DNA of 42,117 bases, from assembly GCA_023436805.1 (NCBI GenBank), contig JAEZHT010000005.1, positions 1 through 42,117 of the forward strand, in the 5' to 3' direction. Under the pieces are notes generated by a model. The model did not search any database. It was not told the DNA's origin and was given only the letters and a program-made list of their open reading frames with translations. Origin of the DNA: Bacillota bacterium (GTDB taxonomy: Bacteria > Bacillota_I > Bacilli_A > Acholeplasmatales > UBA5453). Positions 16,040 to 24,239 of this stretch are shown here, piece by piece; positions within the stretch are counted from its first letter, which is position 1; every line of letters begins with the position of its first letter. The position numbers and the translations under genes were made by a program.

Positions 16040-18053
16040 TTTTCTTTTCCTCAAATACGGTAAACGTCAGTTGTCTTAAGACAATATCACAATCGATCAA
16101 TTTAACGCGAATCGGCTTACCGATGGCGAATTCTTGCTTGTTGTTTTTGCCTTTGAGTGTGAGACGAATATCGTCAAAATAATAATAGTCTTTCATCAAG
16201 CGGATGGGTGCTAACCCTTCGATACCATTGTCTAATCTAACAAAAATACCCGCTTTGGTGATGTTTGAAATGATGGCATCAAAGACTTGATTTTTCTTAT
16301 TAGCCATAAATTCAGTGGTTTTCAATTTGTCGGTTTCTCTTTCGAGTTCATCGGCTTTTCGTTCCATCATGGAGCACTTTTCAGCGATGGTTTCAATGAC
16401 CGATTCATAGTATTTATAGTTTTTTTCAAACTGGTCGGTTTCAATTAAGAAGGCACGAATCAATCTATGTAGCAGTAAATCTGGGTATCGGCGTATCGGT
16501 GATGTAAAGTGTGAATAGAACTTAGATGCTAACCCGTAGTGACCGATATTTTTTCCGCTATATTCAGCTTTTTGCATCGCCCTTAAAAACATCGTATGAA
16601 ACACGATTTCAAGCGGATGACCTTCGAGTTTATCGATGATATTTTGAAGGGTTCTTGGGGTAATGTGGTGTAGTTTAGGGATTTTGATGCCCATTTCTTT
16701 GACCATATTCATGACATTGATCAGTTTTTCTTCGGTCGGTTTGTCGTGGACACGGTAAATACATGGCAATTCCATCGAGGATAGGTGCATCGATACGGTT
16801 TCGTTGGCAAGGACCATGAAGGATTCAATCAATTTTTGTCCTTTGCCTGTCACATAAGGGTGTATGTCGATGATGTTGCCTAAGTCGTCGGTATCGTACT
16901 TAAACTCTAACGATTTAAACTCCAAAGCACCGCGTTCTCGGCGTTTTTCTTCCAATATCGATGATAATTCAGCCATTTGAATCATCATTTTTTCAATTTC
17001 AGGGGTATATAGTGATGTTTCACCATCTAAGAATAAATTGACCTCATCGTAATTGAGACGTTTGTCTACCGTTATCCAGGTTTGTTCAATCTTGTGGTCA
17101 ATCACATTGGCATCCGCATCGAGTGTCATCGTGACAGATAAGCATTTCTTTCGTGTCCCTGCATTTAAACTACACAAATCATTGGATAGTTTTCTTGGTA
17201 ACATCGGAATCACGCGGTCAGCCAAATACACCGACGTGGTTCGATCTAAAGCATCTTTATCTAAAAATGAATTGGGTTGCACATAGGCAGAGACGTCCGC
17301 GATGTGCACCGATAAAATGTAGTTGTTATCCACTTTTTTAAGAGCGACAGCGTCATCTAAATCTTTCGCATCCACACCATCAATCGTAACGATCAGTTCA
17401 TCGTTGACTTCTCTTCTTGGTGCGATATCGATGGATTCGACGGTTTCAGCTTCATTCAAGGCTTCTTTTGAAAACTCATAAGGCCAGTTGGCTTGATAAA
17501 CCAATTCTAGGATATCCATGCCTGGGTCTGTTTCAAACCCTAAGGTTTTCTTGATTGAACCAAATACATGTTTACCTTCATATTTATCTAGACTGATGAG
17601 TAACACTTCACCACCTAAAAAAGGTTGTTTGGTTTCGACTTGAATGGTCAGCCTAAGCGGTTTGATTGGTAAAAACACATATTGTGTGTTCATTTTCTTA
17701 ACATGGACAACGAGTTCTGTGGTGTTGTGTTCTAAGACCTCCACCACCTTGTTTCGAGCCCCAACGTGGACCAAAACCAAGTCGCCATCGAGTGCGAAAC
17801 CCATGTCTTCTTCATATATATATAAATCATCATCTGGTTGGAGTAAAAAACCAAATCCTTGGTTCTTAATATCTAATAAGCCTATGGCGTAACTCGATTT
17901 CAATGTGTATAATGTATCTTTTTTGGTTACCCTTTTTTGATTCAACAGTTCATCGAGTTTTTCCGATAAAGTGATGGCATCAAAATGGGTGATTTCCTGG
18001 AGCGACTCAAATGTATGTGTCGCACCGTCTTTAAACAGTGTGATTAATTTCAT
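15990..18053 (-). CDS. rnr: Ribonuclease R
   Basis: The 687-residue protein has an N-terminal cold-shock-like part, an RNB domain, and an S1 domain at the C-terminus (about residues 605-675). The RNB catalytic stretch is TIDGVDAKDLDDAVAL, with the conserved aspartates, and the later signature is HYGLASKFYSHFTSPIRRYPDLLLHR. RNase R degrades structured RNA and is linked to trans-translation, fitting smpB as the next gene. The start is ATG 18053 with GGTGA upstream. In Bacillus secG precedes rnr; here a non-coding gap and a divergent lipoprotein lie there. Confidence 0.96.
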   Translation of the reverse strand: MKLITLFKDGATHTFESLQEITHFDAITLSEKLDELLNQKRVTKKDTLYTLKSSYAIGLLDIKNQGFGFLLQPDDDLYIYEEDMGFALDGDLVLVHVGARNKVVEVLEHNTTELVVHVKKMNTQYVFLPIKPLRLTIQVETKQPFLGGEVLLISLDKYEGKHVFGSIKKTLGFETDPGMDILELVYQANWPYEFSKEALNEAETVESIDIAPRREVNDELIVTIDGVDAKDLDDAVALKKVDNNYILSVHIADVSAYVQPNSFLDKDALDRTTSVYLADRVIPMLPRKLSNDLCSLNAGTRKKCLSVTMTLDADANVIDHKIEQTWITVDKRLNYDEVNLFLDGETSLYTPEIEKMMIQMAELSSILEEKRRERGALEFKSLEFKYDTDDLGNIIDIHPYVTGKGQKLIESFMVLANETVSMHLSSMELPCIYRVHDKPTEEKLINVMNMVKEMGIKIPKLHHITPRTLQNIIDKLEGHPLEIVFHTMFLRAMQKAEYSGKNIGHYGLASKFYSHFTSPIRRYPDLLLHRLIRAFLIETDQFEKNYKYYESVIETIAEKCSMMERKADELERETDKLKTTEFMANKKNQVFDAIISNITKAGIFVRLDNGIEGLAPIRLMKDYYYFDDIRLTLKGKNNKQEFAIGKPIRVKLIDCDIVLRQLTFTVFEEKKNDTKEFHRHPKQKGKA

Positions 18054-18074
18054 GGATTCACCAACTTCTTAAAT

Positions 18075-18083
18075 ATTATACCA
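18075..18083 (-). promoter_or_regulatory. Extended -10 promoter for rnr operon
   Basis: The minus strand reads TGGTATAAT, a TGnTATAAT extended -10, 22 bases before the rnr ATG. No good -35 at normal spacing was found; extended -10 promoters can work without one. Confidence 0.6.
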
Positions 18084-18169
18084 TAAGGTATAGAACATAC
18101 ATTCACAAATCCAAAAAATACGTATTAATAAAAGTAACAAATAAAATTTCAAAAAACCAAAAAAATGAA

Positions 18170-18198
18170 ATGACTTTTATTTAAGTTAGTGATAAAAT
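18170..18198 (+). promoter_or_regulatory. Promoter for the lone plus-strand lipoprotein
   Basis: ATGACT (18170-18175), a 17-base spacer and TAAAAT (18193-18198). AGAAGGGG precedes ATG 18226. The 172-base gap between the two divergent genes otherwise shows nothing beyond the rnr promoter and A-rich DNA. Confidence 0.55.
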
Positions 18199-18225
18199 CA
18201 TGCTAATAAAGAAGGGGTTTTACAT

Positions 18226-19248
18226 ATGAAAAAGGGGTTCCTTTTAATCCAAATAGTGTTCATGTTTTTATTGGTTGGTTGTCAAAATGATGCACCCTAT
18301 GAATTCTTAACTGACTCAAACAGGATCTATTTTTCCTATGATTACCCACAGTATGCTTTGATGTTTGGGAACCAAAACGGACACCAAGTACTATTGGCTA
18401 TGGAAGAAAAGAACGATTCGATGGTGGTATATGAAATCATTCAAATGCCAAAAATCGATGGCGATATAACGATTGAATCCGTGCACTATGGTGAATCTGA
18501 TATCCCGAGTGTTGTGCTGATTGTTGATGGTAAAAAAGAATACCCTAGAATCGTCAAAAGACCTTCATTATCAGGCCATTATTATGCTTTAGAATTCAAT
18601 GATGATGAGGATATCAACCGATTTGAAATAACCGTTGGTGATGGTTGTTTTGGCAAGTCTAACCCTTGTCCCTTCAATACAAAAAGAAATGGTTTTATCG
18701 AAGGACCTTACGTCAACCACGCCATCCTATCTTATTATATTGATTACATAGAAAAACCCACCAAACACCGAAGTCATTCTAACAACTGGTTTGAAATAGG
18801 TAAAGGAAAACTCGCTATCTTCCGTGTTTTAACGGAATATCAAAAAAATCTTTTTAGAATCATCGTAAAATTCGAAGGTGACCAATTAGAATATCAATCA
18901 TCATACATCACTTCTAATATCTTAGATTCAACCTATCTCTATGACCAAAATATGATTATGTATATTTCAGACGATTTAACCTATCAATTTTTGGATGGTA
19001 ACCTTCTACCCACCCATGGTGGTCAGCTTTCAGGTGATTATTTGAGACGAATTCCATTTTATGGTTATCACGCCATTGAAACCACCACCCACTATTACAT
19101 TTTTGAGTATGACCAATTATTGAGCACTGTTGTCAAAAATGAAGCATTATCTCATGTTGGTGCGAGATTCGTAAACCGTACAGAACCTGTGTTTAAGTAT
19201 TATTACATCGATCAAAATTCTATAAAATTCAGTTCAATTGGCTTATAA
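18226..19248 (+). CDS. Uncharacterised lipoprotein
   Basis: The 340-residue protein has a signal peptide with lipobox LLVGC, so C19 is the likely lipidated residue. Beyond that no domain is recognised. The rest is hydrophilic, rich in Tyr, Asp and Asn, with two further close cysteines in GDGCFGKSNPCPFN. It may be a surface-exposed protein. It is the only plus-strand gene between 1 and 24239 and has its own promoter, flanked by rnr and eno on the other strand. Base composition is like its neighbours, so there is no sign of recent transfer. Confidence 0.75.
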   Translation: MKKGFLLIQIVFMFLLVGCQNDAPYEFLTDSNRIYFSYDYPQYALMFGNQNGHQVLLAMEEKNDSMVVYEIIQMPKIDGDITIESVHYGESDIPSVVLIVDGKKEYPRIVKRPSLSGHYYALEFNDDEDINRFEITVGDGCFGKSNPCPFNTKRNGFIEGPYVNHAILSYYIDYIEKPTKHRSHSNNWFEIGKGKLAIFRVLTEYQKNLFRIIVKFEGDQLEYQSSYITSNILDSTYLYDQNMIMYISDDLTYQFLDGNLLPTHGGQLSGDYLRRIPFYGYHAIETTTHYYIFEYDQLLSTVVKNEALSHVGARFVNRTEPVFKYYYIDQNSIKFSSIGL

Positions 19249-19546
19249 TGATACAATCAAAAAAATCTATAAGAAGGTCTAAACAGCATCGAAAAAGGCA
19301 TTACTATTCATTTATTGTTTTTGAATGATTTTGATAGGGTTATTTAGAATCAAATTATGTTTGGTGGCTGTAATCCTTGGCCTTTTTTTCAGACAAAGGT
19401 GCATTTGTTGAGAAACTTTACAAACATTTCATCATACCAAATTTTAGTAAAACACGCGCTTGTGTACAAATACATCGAAAATAATCATCTAAATGTGGCT
19501 CAATAACGAAAAAAAAGCTCAGCTTTCGCTGGGCATTTTGTTTGAA
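19249..19546. other. Intergenic stretch between lipoprotein and eno
   Basis: About 298 bases lie between the convergent lipoprotein and eno genes. They hold the eno terminator (19508-19534) and nothing else firm. One short reading, ATG 19325 to TAA 19506, would give a hydrophobic N-terminus followed by a hydrophilic tail, but only if the T7 run near 19383-19389 had one more T. No ribosome site precedes it. Confidence 0.5.
19508..19534 (-). terminator. Intrinsic terminator of eno
   Basis: On the minus strand GCCCAGC-GAAA-GCTGAGC forms a stem (19534-19517) with one mismatch and is followed by a U-rich run (19516-19508). It lies 13 bases after the eno stop. Confidence 0.85.
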
Positions 19547-20842
19547 TTATTTCTTTAAGTTGTAGAAAGACTTGATGCCATGGAATTGTGCAGTTTCGCC
19601 CAATTCATCTTCGATACGAAGTAATTGGTTGTACTTAGCAATTCTGTCTGTACGTGATGCAGAACCAGTCTTAATTTGACCAGCGTTTACTGCAACCACG
19701 ATGTCAGCGATGGTGGTGTCTTCTGTTTCACCAGAACGGTGTGATACGACAGCGGTATAACCAGCTCTCTTAGCCATTTCCATAGCGTCGAAAGTTTCTG
19801 TCAATGTACCGATTTGGTTCACTTTAATCAAGATGGAGTTACCGATACCTTCAGCAATACCTCTAGATAATCTTTCGGTATTTGTAACGAATAGATCGTC
19901 ACCAACCAATTGAATCTTATTACCTAAAGCTTCAGTTAATAACTTCCAACCATGCCAGTCGTTTTGGTCGAAACCGTCTTCGATGGTGATGATTGGGTAT
20001 TTGTTAGCTAAACCAACATAGAATTGAACCAATTCTTCAGAAGTGAATGCTTTGCCGCCTTCACCTTCAAGGACATACTTCTTGGTTTCAGCGTTGTAGA
20101 ATTCGGATGCTGCAACGTCCATACCTAAGAAAATGTCTTTACCAGCTTCGAAGCCAGCTTTCTTGATTGCTTCAAGGATGACTTGGATTGCTTCTTCGTT
20201 TGAACCTAAGTTTGGAGCGAAGCCGCCTTCGTCACCAACCGCTGTATTATAACCTTTGGATTTTAATACGCTCTTTAAGTTATGGAATACTTCAGCACCC
20301 CATTGGATGGCTTGTTTGAATGACTTAGCACCGACAGGTAGAATCATGAATTCTTGGAAGTCGATGTTGTTGTCCGCATGCGCACCACCATTGATGATGT
20401 TCATCATAGGTACTGGTAATTGTTTCGCATTGAATCCCCCTAAGTAGTTATAAAGTGACACACCTAGGAAATCAGCTGCTGCTCTCGCAACGGCCATCGA
20501 AACACCTAAAATAGCGTTCGCACCTAATTTGGATTTGTTTGGTGTACCGTCAAGTTCAATCATCAATCTGTCAATCGCTACTTGGTCAGTAACTGCATAA
20601 CCAATGATTTCTGGAGCGATGATATCATTGACGTTTTCAACCGCCTTCAATACACCTTTTCCTAAAAATCTCTTTTTGTCGCCGTCTCTTAATTCAACAG
20701 CTTCGTATTCACCTGTGGAAGCACCGGATGGCACTAAAGCTCTACCGAATGCACCACTGTCTGTGTAAACTTCTACTTCAATCGTAGGGTTTCCACGTGA
20801 GTCAAGTACTTCTCTTGCATACACATCTGAAATAAATGGCAT
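19547..20842 (-). CDS. eno: Enolase
   Basis: The 431-residue protein is the usual enolase length. It has SDVYAREVLDSRGNPTIEVE at the N-terminus, PSGASTGEYEAVELRDGD, GGAHADNNIDFQEFMI, GDEGGFAPNL, and VSHRSGETEDTTIAD near the end. It catalyses 2-phosphoglycerate to phosphoenolpyruvate. The start chosen is ATG 20842 with AAGGAG eight bases upstream; 18 further residues are open upstream but have no ribosome site. A sigma-A type promoter lies at 20885-20913. Together with gpmI in this window it covers two neighbouring glycolytic steps, though the genes are not in one operon. Confidence 0.98.
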   Translation of the reverse strand: MPFISDVYAREVLDSRGNPTIEVEVYTDSGAFGRALVPSGASTGEYEAVELRDGDKKRFLGKGVLKAVENVNDIIAPEIIGYAVTDQVAIDRLMIELDGTPNKSKLGANAILGVSMAVARAAADFLGVSLYNYLGGFNAKQLPVPMMNIINGGAHADNNIDFQEFMILPVGAKSFKQAIQWGAEVFHNLKSVLKSKGYNTAVGDEGGFAPNLGSNEEAIQVILEAIKKAGFEAGKDIFLGMDVAASEFYNAETKKYVLEGEGGKAFTSEELVQFYVGLANKYPIITIEDGFDQNDWHGWKLLTEALGNKIQLVGDDLFVTNTERLSRGIAEGIGNSILIKVNQIGTLTETFDAMEMAKRAGYTAVVSHRSGETEDTTIADIVVAVNAGQIKTGSASRTDRIAKYNQLLRIEDELGETAQFHGIKSFYNLKK

Positions 20843-20884
20843 TGTTTTATTCTCCTTTATATAATATCTCAATATTCCGTTAGT

Positions 20885-20913
20885 ATTATACCCCATAGGG
20901 TGTTTAAAATAAA
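20885..20913 (-). promoter_or_regulatory. eno promoter
   Basis: TTTATT (20913-20908), 17-base spacer and TATAAT (20890-20885) on the minus strand, followed by AAGGAG and the enolase ATG. Confidence 0.65.
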
Positions 20914-20941
20914 GTGCGAACCCAATAAAAGCGGTTTCGAA

Positions 20942-21436
20942 TCAGCGCTTCATCATCCGATAGATGTTGACGCTGAAATAAATGGTTAATAGAATTTCCA
21001 ATACATTGTAAAGAATGACTTCAAAATCCCACAACCAAACCCAAAAATATGAAAAATAGATGAGTGGATTTAGAATCCAAAGCGCAGTGGACAAACTGCC
21101 AAATACCACGGACGCGTTACCTGTAATGATTTGAATGACCAGTAAGTTCGCGGTTAATCTCATCGCATATTTTCCCATCAACAAGAACACGACCGCCAAT
21201 ATCGAATACCATATATGGTACTGTCTAAAGCTACGGAAGAGCCTACTTGATAAGAAAATATATAATATGATGAAAGAAAATGCAGCCAAAATGGAATTAA
21301 AATAGTTTTCAAGGATGAAATCTAAGGCACCGATGAAACCACCAAAAATCAAACTGGCTAGCAACCCTTCTAAGATAAATCGCTTCATATCTTCTTTAAT
21401 GAATGGTTGTTTTAATTCATACCACAAATGCTTCAT
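20942..21436 (-). CDS. Membrane protein of unknown function
   Basis: The 164-residue protein has about four hydrophobic segments (near residues 26-44, 48-66, 76-95 and 113-158) and a basic C-terminal end, NIYRMMKR. No family is recognised. GAGGTG precedes ATG 21436. It follows ribU by 22 bases, so it is probably co-transcribed with ribU under the FMN riboswitch. A role related to riboflavin uptake, such as a small partner, is possible but not shown by any motif. A weak stem with CGAA...TTCG pairing near 20917-20940 could end the transcript. Confidence 0.7.
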   Translation of the reverse strand: MKHLWYELKQPFIKEDMKRFILEGLLASLIFGGFIGALDFILENYFNSILAAFSFIILYIFLSSRLFRSFRQYHIWYSILAVVFLLMGKYAMRLTANLLVIQIITGNASVVFGSLSTALWILNPLIYFSYFWVWLWDFEVILYNVLEILLTIYFSVNIYRMMKR

Positions 21437-21458
21437 AACTCACCTCTTTTCGACTCTA

Positions 21459-22157
21459 TTATAACTCAACTTTCTCCAATGTCGATTTAATTGGCAAAAA
21501 TAACATACTTGTAATCAATCCTTTTGCAACATTCAATAACGTATAATTTGCTACTATGTATGTCACATAAAGGTTCCAATTCGATAAGTCTACACCGAAT
21601 ATGTTGGCCATGCCTGGGTCATTTAATAATGTGAATACGGTGATGTGGAAGGATGAAAATCCAAAGAATCCGAATAAAGCATCATAAGTACTCAAGTAAA
21701 TCGGTGTTAAGATGAAAATATTCAATGTAATCATGACCACGGTGAGTGTTACTGTCAATCCAGCAACAATCACGATGACTTCTTTAAACGAGACCATTTG
21801 CGGATCAACTACAGCCTCAAAAATGAGTGGTTTACGATATGTTTTAATCGCTTTTGACAACCCATAATAGGTCAATAATAATACCGTACTCGCGATCATC
21901 GCGATGGCTTCACCAACCAGTTCGGTTGGCATGAACAATTGGCCTTGGAACGCTTGTCTGAAAATACCCCTAACGAATACTAGACCAAACGCGCCTTTGT
22001 AACCAATGACGACTGCTGCGACCAAAATCGCAAGTTCGCTGACATCCAGTTTAAGCCACGGCAAACCGAGTGGAATCTCGATCAAACCGAAGACGACTGA
22101 AATGGCTGCAAGCGAAGCAATAAAAATGAGTTTTTTAATACTGTAATTTGTTCTCAT
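21459..22157 (-). CDS. ribU: Riboflavin ECF transporter S component
   Basis: The 232-residue membrane protein has about six hydrophobic segments and the S-component pattern GLIEIPLGLPWLKLDVSEL. It carries RGIFRQAFQGQLFMPTELVGEAIAM, typical of riboflavin S components. Such proteins bind riboflavin and use a shared ECF energy module (EcfA, EcfA', EcfT), whose genes are not in this window. The FMN riboswitch upstream gives strong support for riboflavin as the substrate. AGGAGG lies five bases before ATG 22157. Confidence 0.9.
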   Translation of the reverse strand: MRTNYSIKKLIFIASLAAISVVFGLIEIPLGLPWLKLDVSELAILVAAVVIGYKGAFGLVFVRGIFRQAFQGQLFMPTELVGEAIAMIASTVLLLTYYGLSKAIKTYRKPLIFEAVVDPQMVSFKEVIVIVAGLTVTLTVVMITLNIFILTPIYLSTYDALFGFFGFSSFHITVFTLLNDPGMANIFGVDLSNWNLYVTYIVANYTLLNVAKGLITSMLFLPIKSTLEKVEL

Positions 22158-22180
22158 ATTATCCTCCTATGAACAAAAAT

Positions 22181-22202
22181 GCCGCCACTCCAGGGTGACG
22201 GC
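22181..22202 (-). terminator. Riboswitch-controlled terminator before ribU
   Basis: GCCGTCACCC-TGGA-GTGGCGGC on the minus strand gives a strong stem (22202-22181) followed by five U. It lies between the FMN aptamer and the ribU ribosome site, as expected for an expression platform that stops transcription when FMN is high. Confidence 0.85.
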
Positions 22203-22220
22203 AAAAAACAGGCTAAAAAA

Positions 22221-22332
22221 CCTCTTTCTTCTCCCATCCAGACTATACTGTCGGTACTGGAATTGCACCAGTTCAACCAAGAAGGTTCGCGGACTTTACC
22301 GCCGATCAAGGAATTTCACCTTGCCCCGAAGT
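22221..22332 (-). ncRNA. FMN riboswitch (RFN element)
   Basis: The minus-strand leader reads CTTCGGGGCAAGGTGAAATT and continues with GGCGGTAAAGTCCGCGA, then CCAGTACCGACAGTATAGTC and GGATGGGAGAAG. These are the conserved FMN aptamer segments in the right order and spacing. Bound FMN would favour the downstream terminator and shut off ribU. Confidence 0.96.
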
Positions 22333-22346
22333 ATTAACTCAGCTAC

Positions 22347-22375
22347 ATTATAGAAAATTTAAATATAGAAGTCAA
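22347..22375 (-). promoter_or_regulatory. ribU operon promoter
   Basis: Near-consensus TTGACT (22375-22370), 17-base spacer and TATAAT (22352-22347) on the minus strand. The -35 begins directly after the stop codon TGA of the upstream DUF3137 gene. Confidence 0.9.
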
Positions 22376-23200
22376 TCACAATTCGCTTGTAAGCGTTTCA
22401 ATCATGATGGTGATATCTTCAAACTCTTTTTTGATTTCATCGATGTAACTTAAATCGATTGGTTTGAACATTTTCAAATCAAATGTATCGATGCCATTCT
22501 TGATGGCGACATATAATTTATTGCCGATGAATCCAAACTGAATGCCATTATAACGGTTTTTCAAGGACATGATGTGTTCCATAAATCGTGGTTTGATCAA
22601 ACGGAATGTGGCAAGTGCATCTTTGCCAAAGACATCAAATGCTTTATTGAATTCAACGTATTCCATCTCCATCTTTTCAAACCCTGAAAATCTTGAAAAT
22701 ATGCTTTGGTTGTCTACGATATAAACTGGGGTTGCAAGCGTCTTTTCAAATTCAATTTCGTAAAAGCGACCCCTAAACACAGTGACGACTGTGGTGTGTT
22801 TTCCACTTCTTCGAACATCTTGTAAGTGTAAATCAGCACAACGAAAACGTCTATTGCTGATTTTACCTTCAATCATGTCTTCACTTGAGAAGCGGTCTTC
22901 TTTTTTTAATACTAAAGTGCCATAAACTTCATCCGGTAAAAACCCTTGTTGAGGATGAAATGATGCTGAAGGGTAGAGTTCTTCAATGCTTTTTTTGACA
23001 TAATCTAATTTAAATTTGGTGGATAGTTTTTTAAATAATGAAGATGACAAAGCCGATAAAATGCCGCCACCCATAAAAAGCACAAAACCAACGACTGGTT
23101 GTACTGTAAAAATGATGAATCCAATACCTATAGAGATGAATCCAAGGACAGTTAAGACCTCATATAAACCTTTTTTTGCTTCATACTCGTGTGCGTTCAT
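22376..23200 (-). CDS. DUF3137 membrane protein, copy 2
   Basis: The 274-residue protein has two adjacent membrane segments near the N-terminus (residues 14-57) and then a cytosolic domain. Its central pattern, GFLPDEVYGTLVLKKEDRFSSED, matches DUF3137; the neighbouring protein has a parallel stretch at the same place. The two proteins have equal length and the same motifs, so this is a tandem duplication. The function is unknown. GAGG lies seven bases before ATG 23200. It follows the first copy by 12 bases and ends at the ribU promoter. Confidence 0.8.
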   Translation of the reverse strand: MNAHEYEAKKGLYEVLTVLGFISIGIGFIIFTVQPVVGFVLFMGGGILSALSSSLFKKLSTKFKLDYVKKSIEELYPSASFHPQQGFLPDEVYGTLVLKKEDRFSSEDMIEGKISNRRFRCADLHLQDVRRSGKHTTVVTVFRGRFYEIEFEKTLATPVYIVDNQSIFSRFSGFEKMEMEYVEFNKAFDVFGKDALATFRLIKPRFMEHIMSLKNRYNGIQFGFIGNKLYVAIKNGIDTFDLKMFKPIDLSYIDEIKKEFEDITIMIETLTSEL

Positions 23201-23212
23201 AATAATACCTCA

Positions 23213-24028
23213 TTACTTCATCGATGTAGTTAAATCGATGAGGGTTTGCATCTCATTTTCGATGGTTTCTAAGAAATGTTTATCGATTTTTCGATGGATA
23301 TAAAACTCAAAACTATTTCGCCCTTCCATCGCAACCACCATGGTTTTGTTGAAGAATGCGAAAGCCACAGACCCATATTTTTGACGTAATTTCAAAATGG
23401 TTTCCATCGCTTTTGGTTTTAAGAGTTTAAATGCTGCTTCTGTGTTATTTGAATACACATCCACTTCATTATTAAAATCAATATATTCGAAATCAACCCT
23501 TGGTAATCCTAGTTTGATGCCAAACTTTTCAGCCCCATTATTGACAATATATACCGGCTGATTGACGATAAAAGGCAATTCAATTTCATAATATTTGCCA
23601 CTAAATCTAGTGATGATTTGACGGCCATTACGAGACATTCTTTCAAATTGAATCTTCACATCGGCTGTGCGGAAACGGGTGTTGCCAATCTTGCCTTGAA
23701 GCATGTCTTCACTTTTGAAAATGTCGCCACGTTCAATCAATCTTGAACCGTACACGTCGATGGGTAAGAACCCTTTATTCATATCGTATTTAATGTTTGG
23801 GTATCGAGATTCGATGGCTGCTTTCAAATGATTCTTTTTGAACTCAAGTGCCATTTTCGTGTAATCTTCTTGGAGTTTCATATATATCGCAATACAACCC
23901 ACGATAATTAATAAAACCCAAAATTGTCTAAAGAAAAATCCAACTGAAGATAGTGCTGCTATCACGACTGCAATTCTTCGGATGGTTTGGTATTGAATCT
24001 GCTTTTTTACAAACTGTTCAAGTGTCAT
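23213..24028 (-). CDS. DUF3137 membrane protein, copy 1
   Basis: The protein of about 271 residues has two N-terminal membrane segments and the same cytosolic domain as its neighbour. Matching stretches include GFLPIDVYGSRLIERGDIFKSED, GKIGNTRFRTADVKIQFE, FSGKYYEIELPFIVNQPVYIV and FKLLKPKAMETILKLRQKYG. It is the first gene of the pair, and ATG 24028 is chosen because AAAGGA lies eight bases upstream; further ATGs at 24034 and 24037 are too close to the ribosome site. The function is unknown. It is driven by its own minus-strand promoter. Confidence 0.8.
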   Translation of the reverse strand: MTLEQFVKKQIQYQTIRRIAVVIAALSSVGFFFRQFWVLLIIVGCIAIYMKLQEDYTKMALEFKKNHLKAAIESRYPNIKYDMNKGFLPIDVYGSRLIERGDIFKSEDMLQGKIGNTRFRTADVKIQFERMSRNGRQIITRFSGKYYEIELPFIVNQPVYIVNNGAEKFGIKLGLPRVDFEYIDFNNEVDVYSNNTEAAFKLLKPKAMETILKLRQKYGSVAFAFFNKTMVVAMEGRNSFEFYIHRKIDKHFLETIENEMQTLIDLTTSMK

Positions 24029-24051
24029 GGTCATCATCCTTTACGAAGCAA

Positions 24052-24080
24052 ATTATAACATAGTCGATGTGTCATATAAA
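24052..24080 (-). promoter_or_regulatory. Promoter of the DUF3137 pair
   Basis: TTTATA (24080-24075), 17-base spacer and TATAAT (24057-24052) on the minus strand. It is divergent from gpmI. Confidence 0.6.
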
Positions 24081-24128
24081 TAGTTTATTTGAATTATTTT
24101 TATATCTATCCCAGTTGAACTCATTTTT

Positions 24129-24152
24129 ATCCTAATTCTCATGTATTAGGAT
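24129..24152. repeat. Palindrome between divergent DUF3137 and gpmI
   Basis: ATCCTAAT-N8-ATTAGGAT is a perfect inverted repeat of eight bases per arm (24129-24136 and 24145-24152). It lies between two divergent promoters, so it is not placed to be a terminator for either gene. An operator is possible. Confidence 0.6.
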
Positions 24153-24202
24153 TTTTATAAATCCGTAAACACTTTCAATTTTTATTTTGATGGCCATTAG
24201 TA

Positions 24203-24208
24203 TATAAT
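24203..24208 (+). promoter_or_regulatory. gpmI -10 box
   Basis: TATAAT at 24203-24208 lies 31 bases before the ATG. A T-rich -35, TTTTTA, sits 18 bases upstream. GAGGCAT precedes the start. Confidence 0.55.
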
Positions 24209-24239
24209 AACATTGGTAAAATAGAAATGAGGCATATTC

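Noticed and set aside
20917..20940. Stem near the end of the four-helix membrane gene as a terminator
   Set aside because: The stem has bulges and only a weak T-rich tail, so it was mentioned in the gene entry and not listed as a feature.
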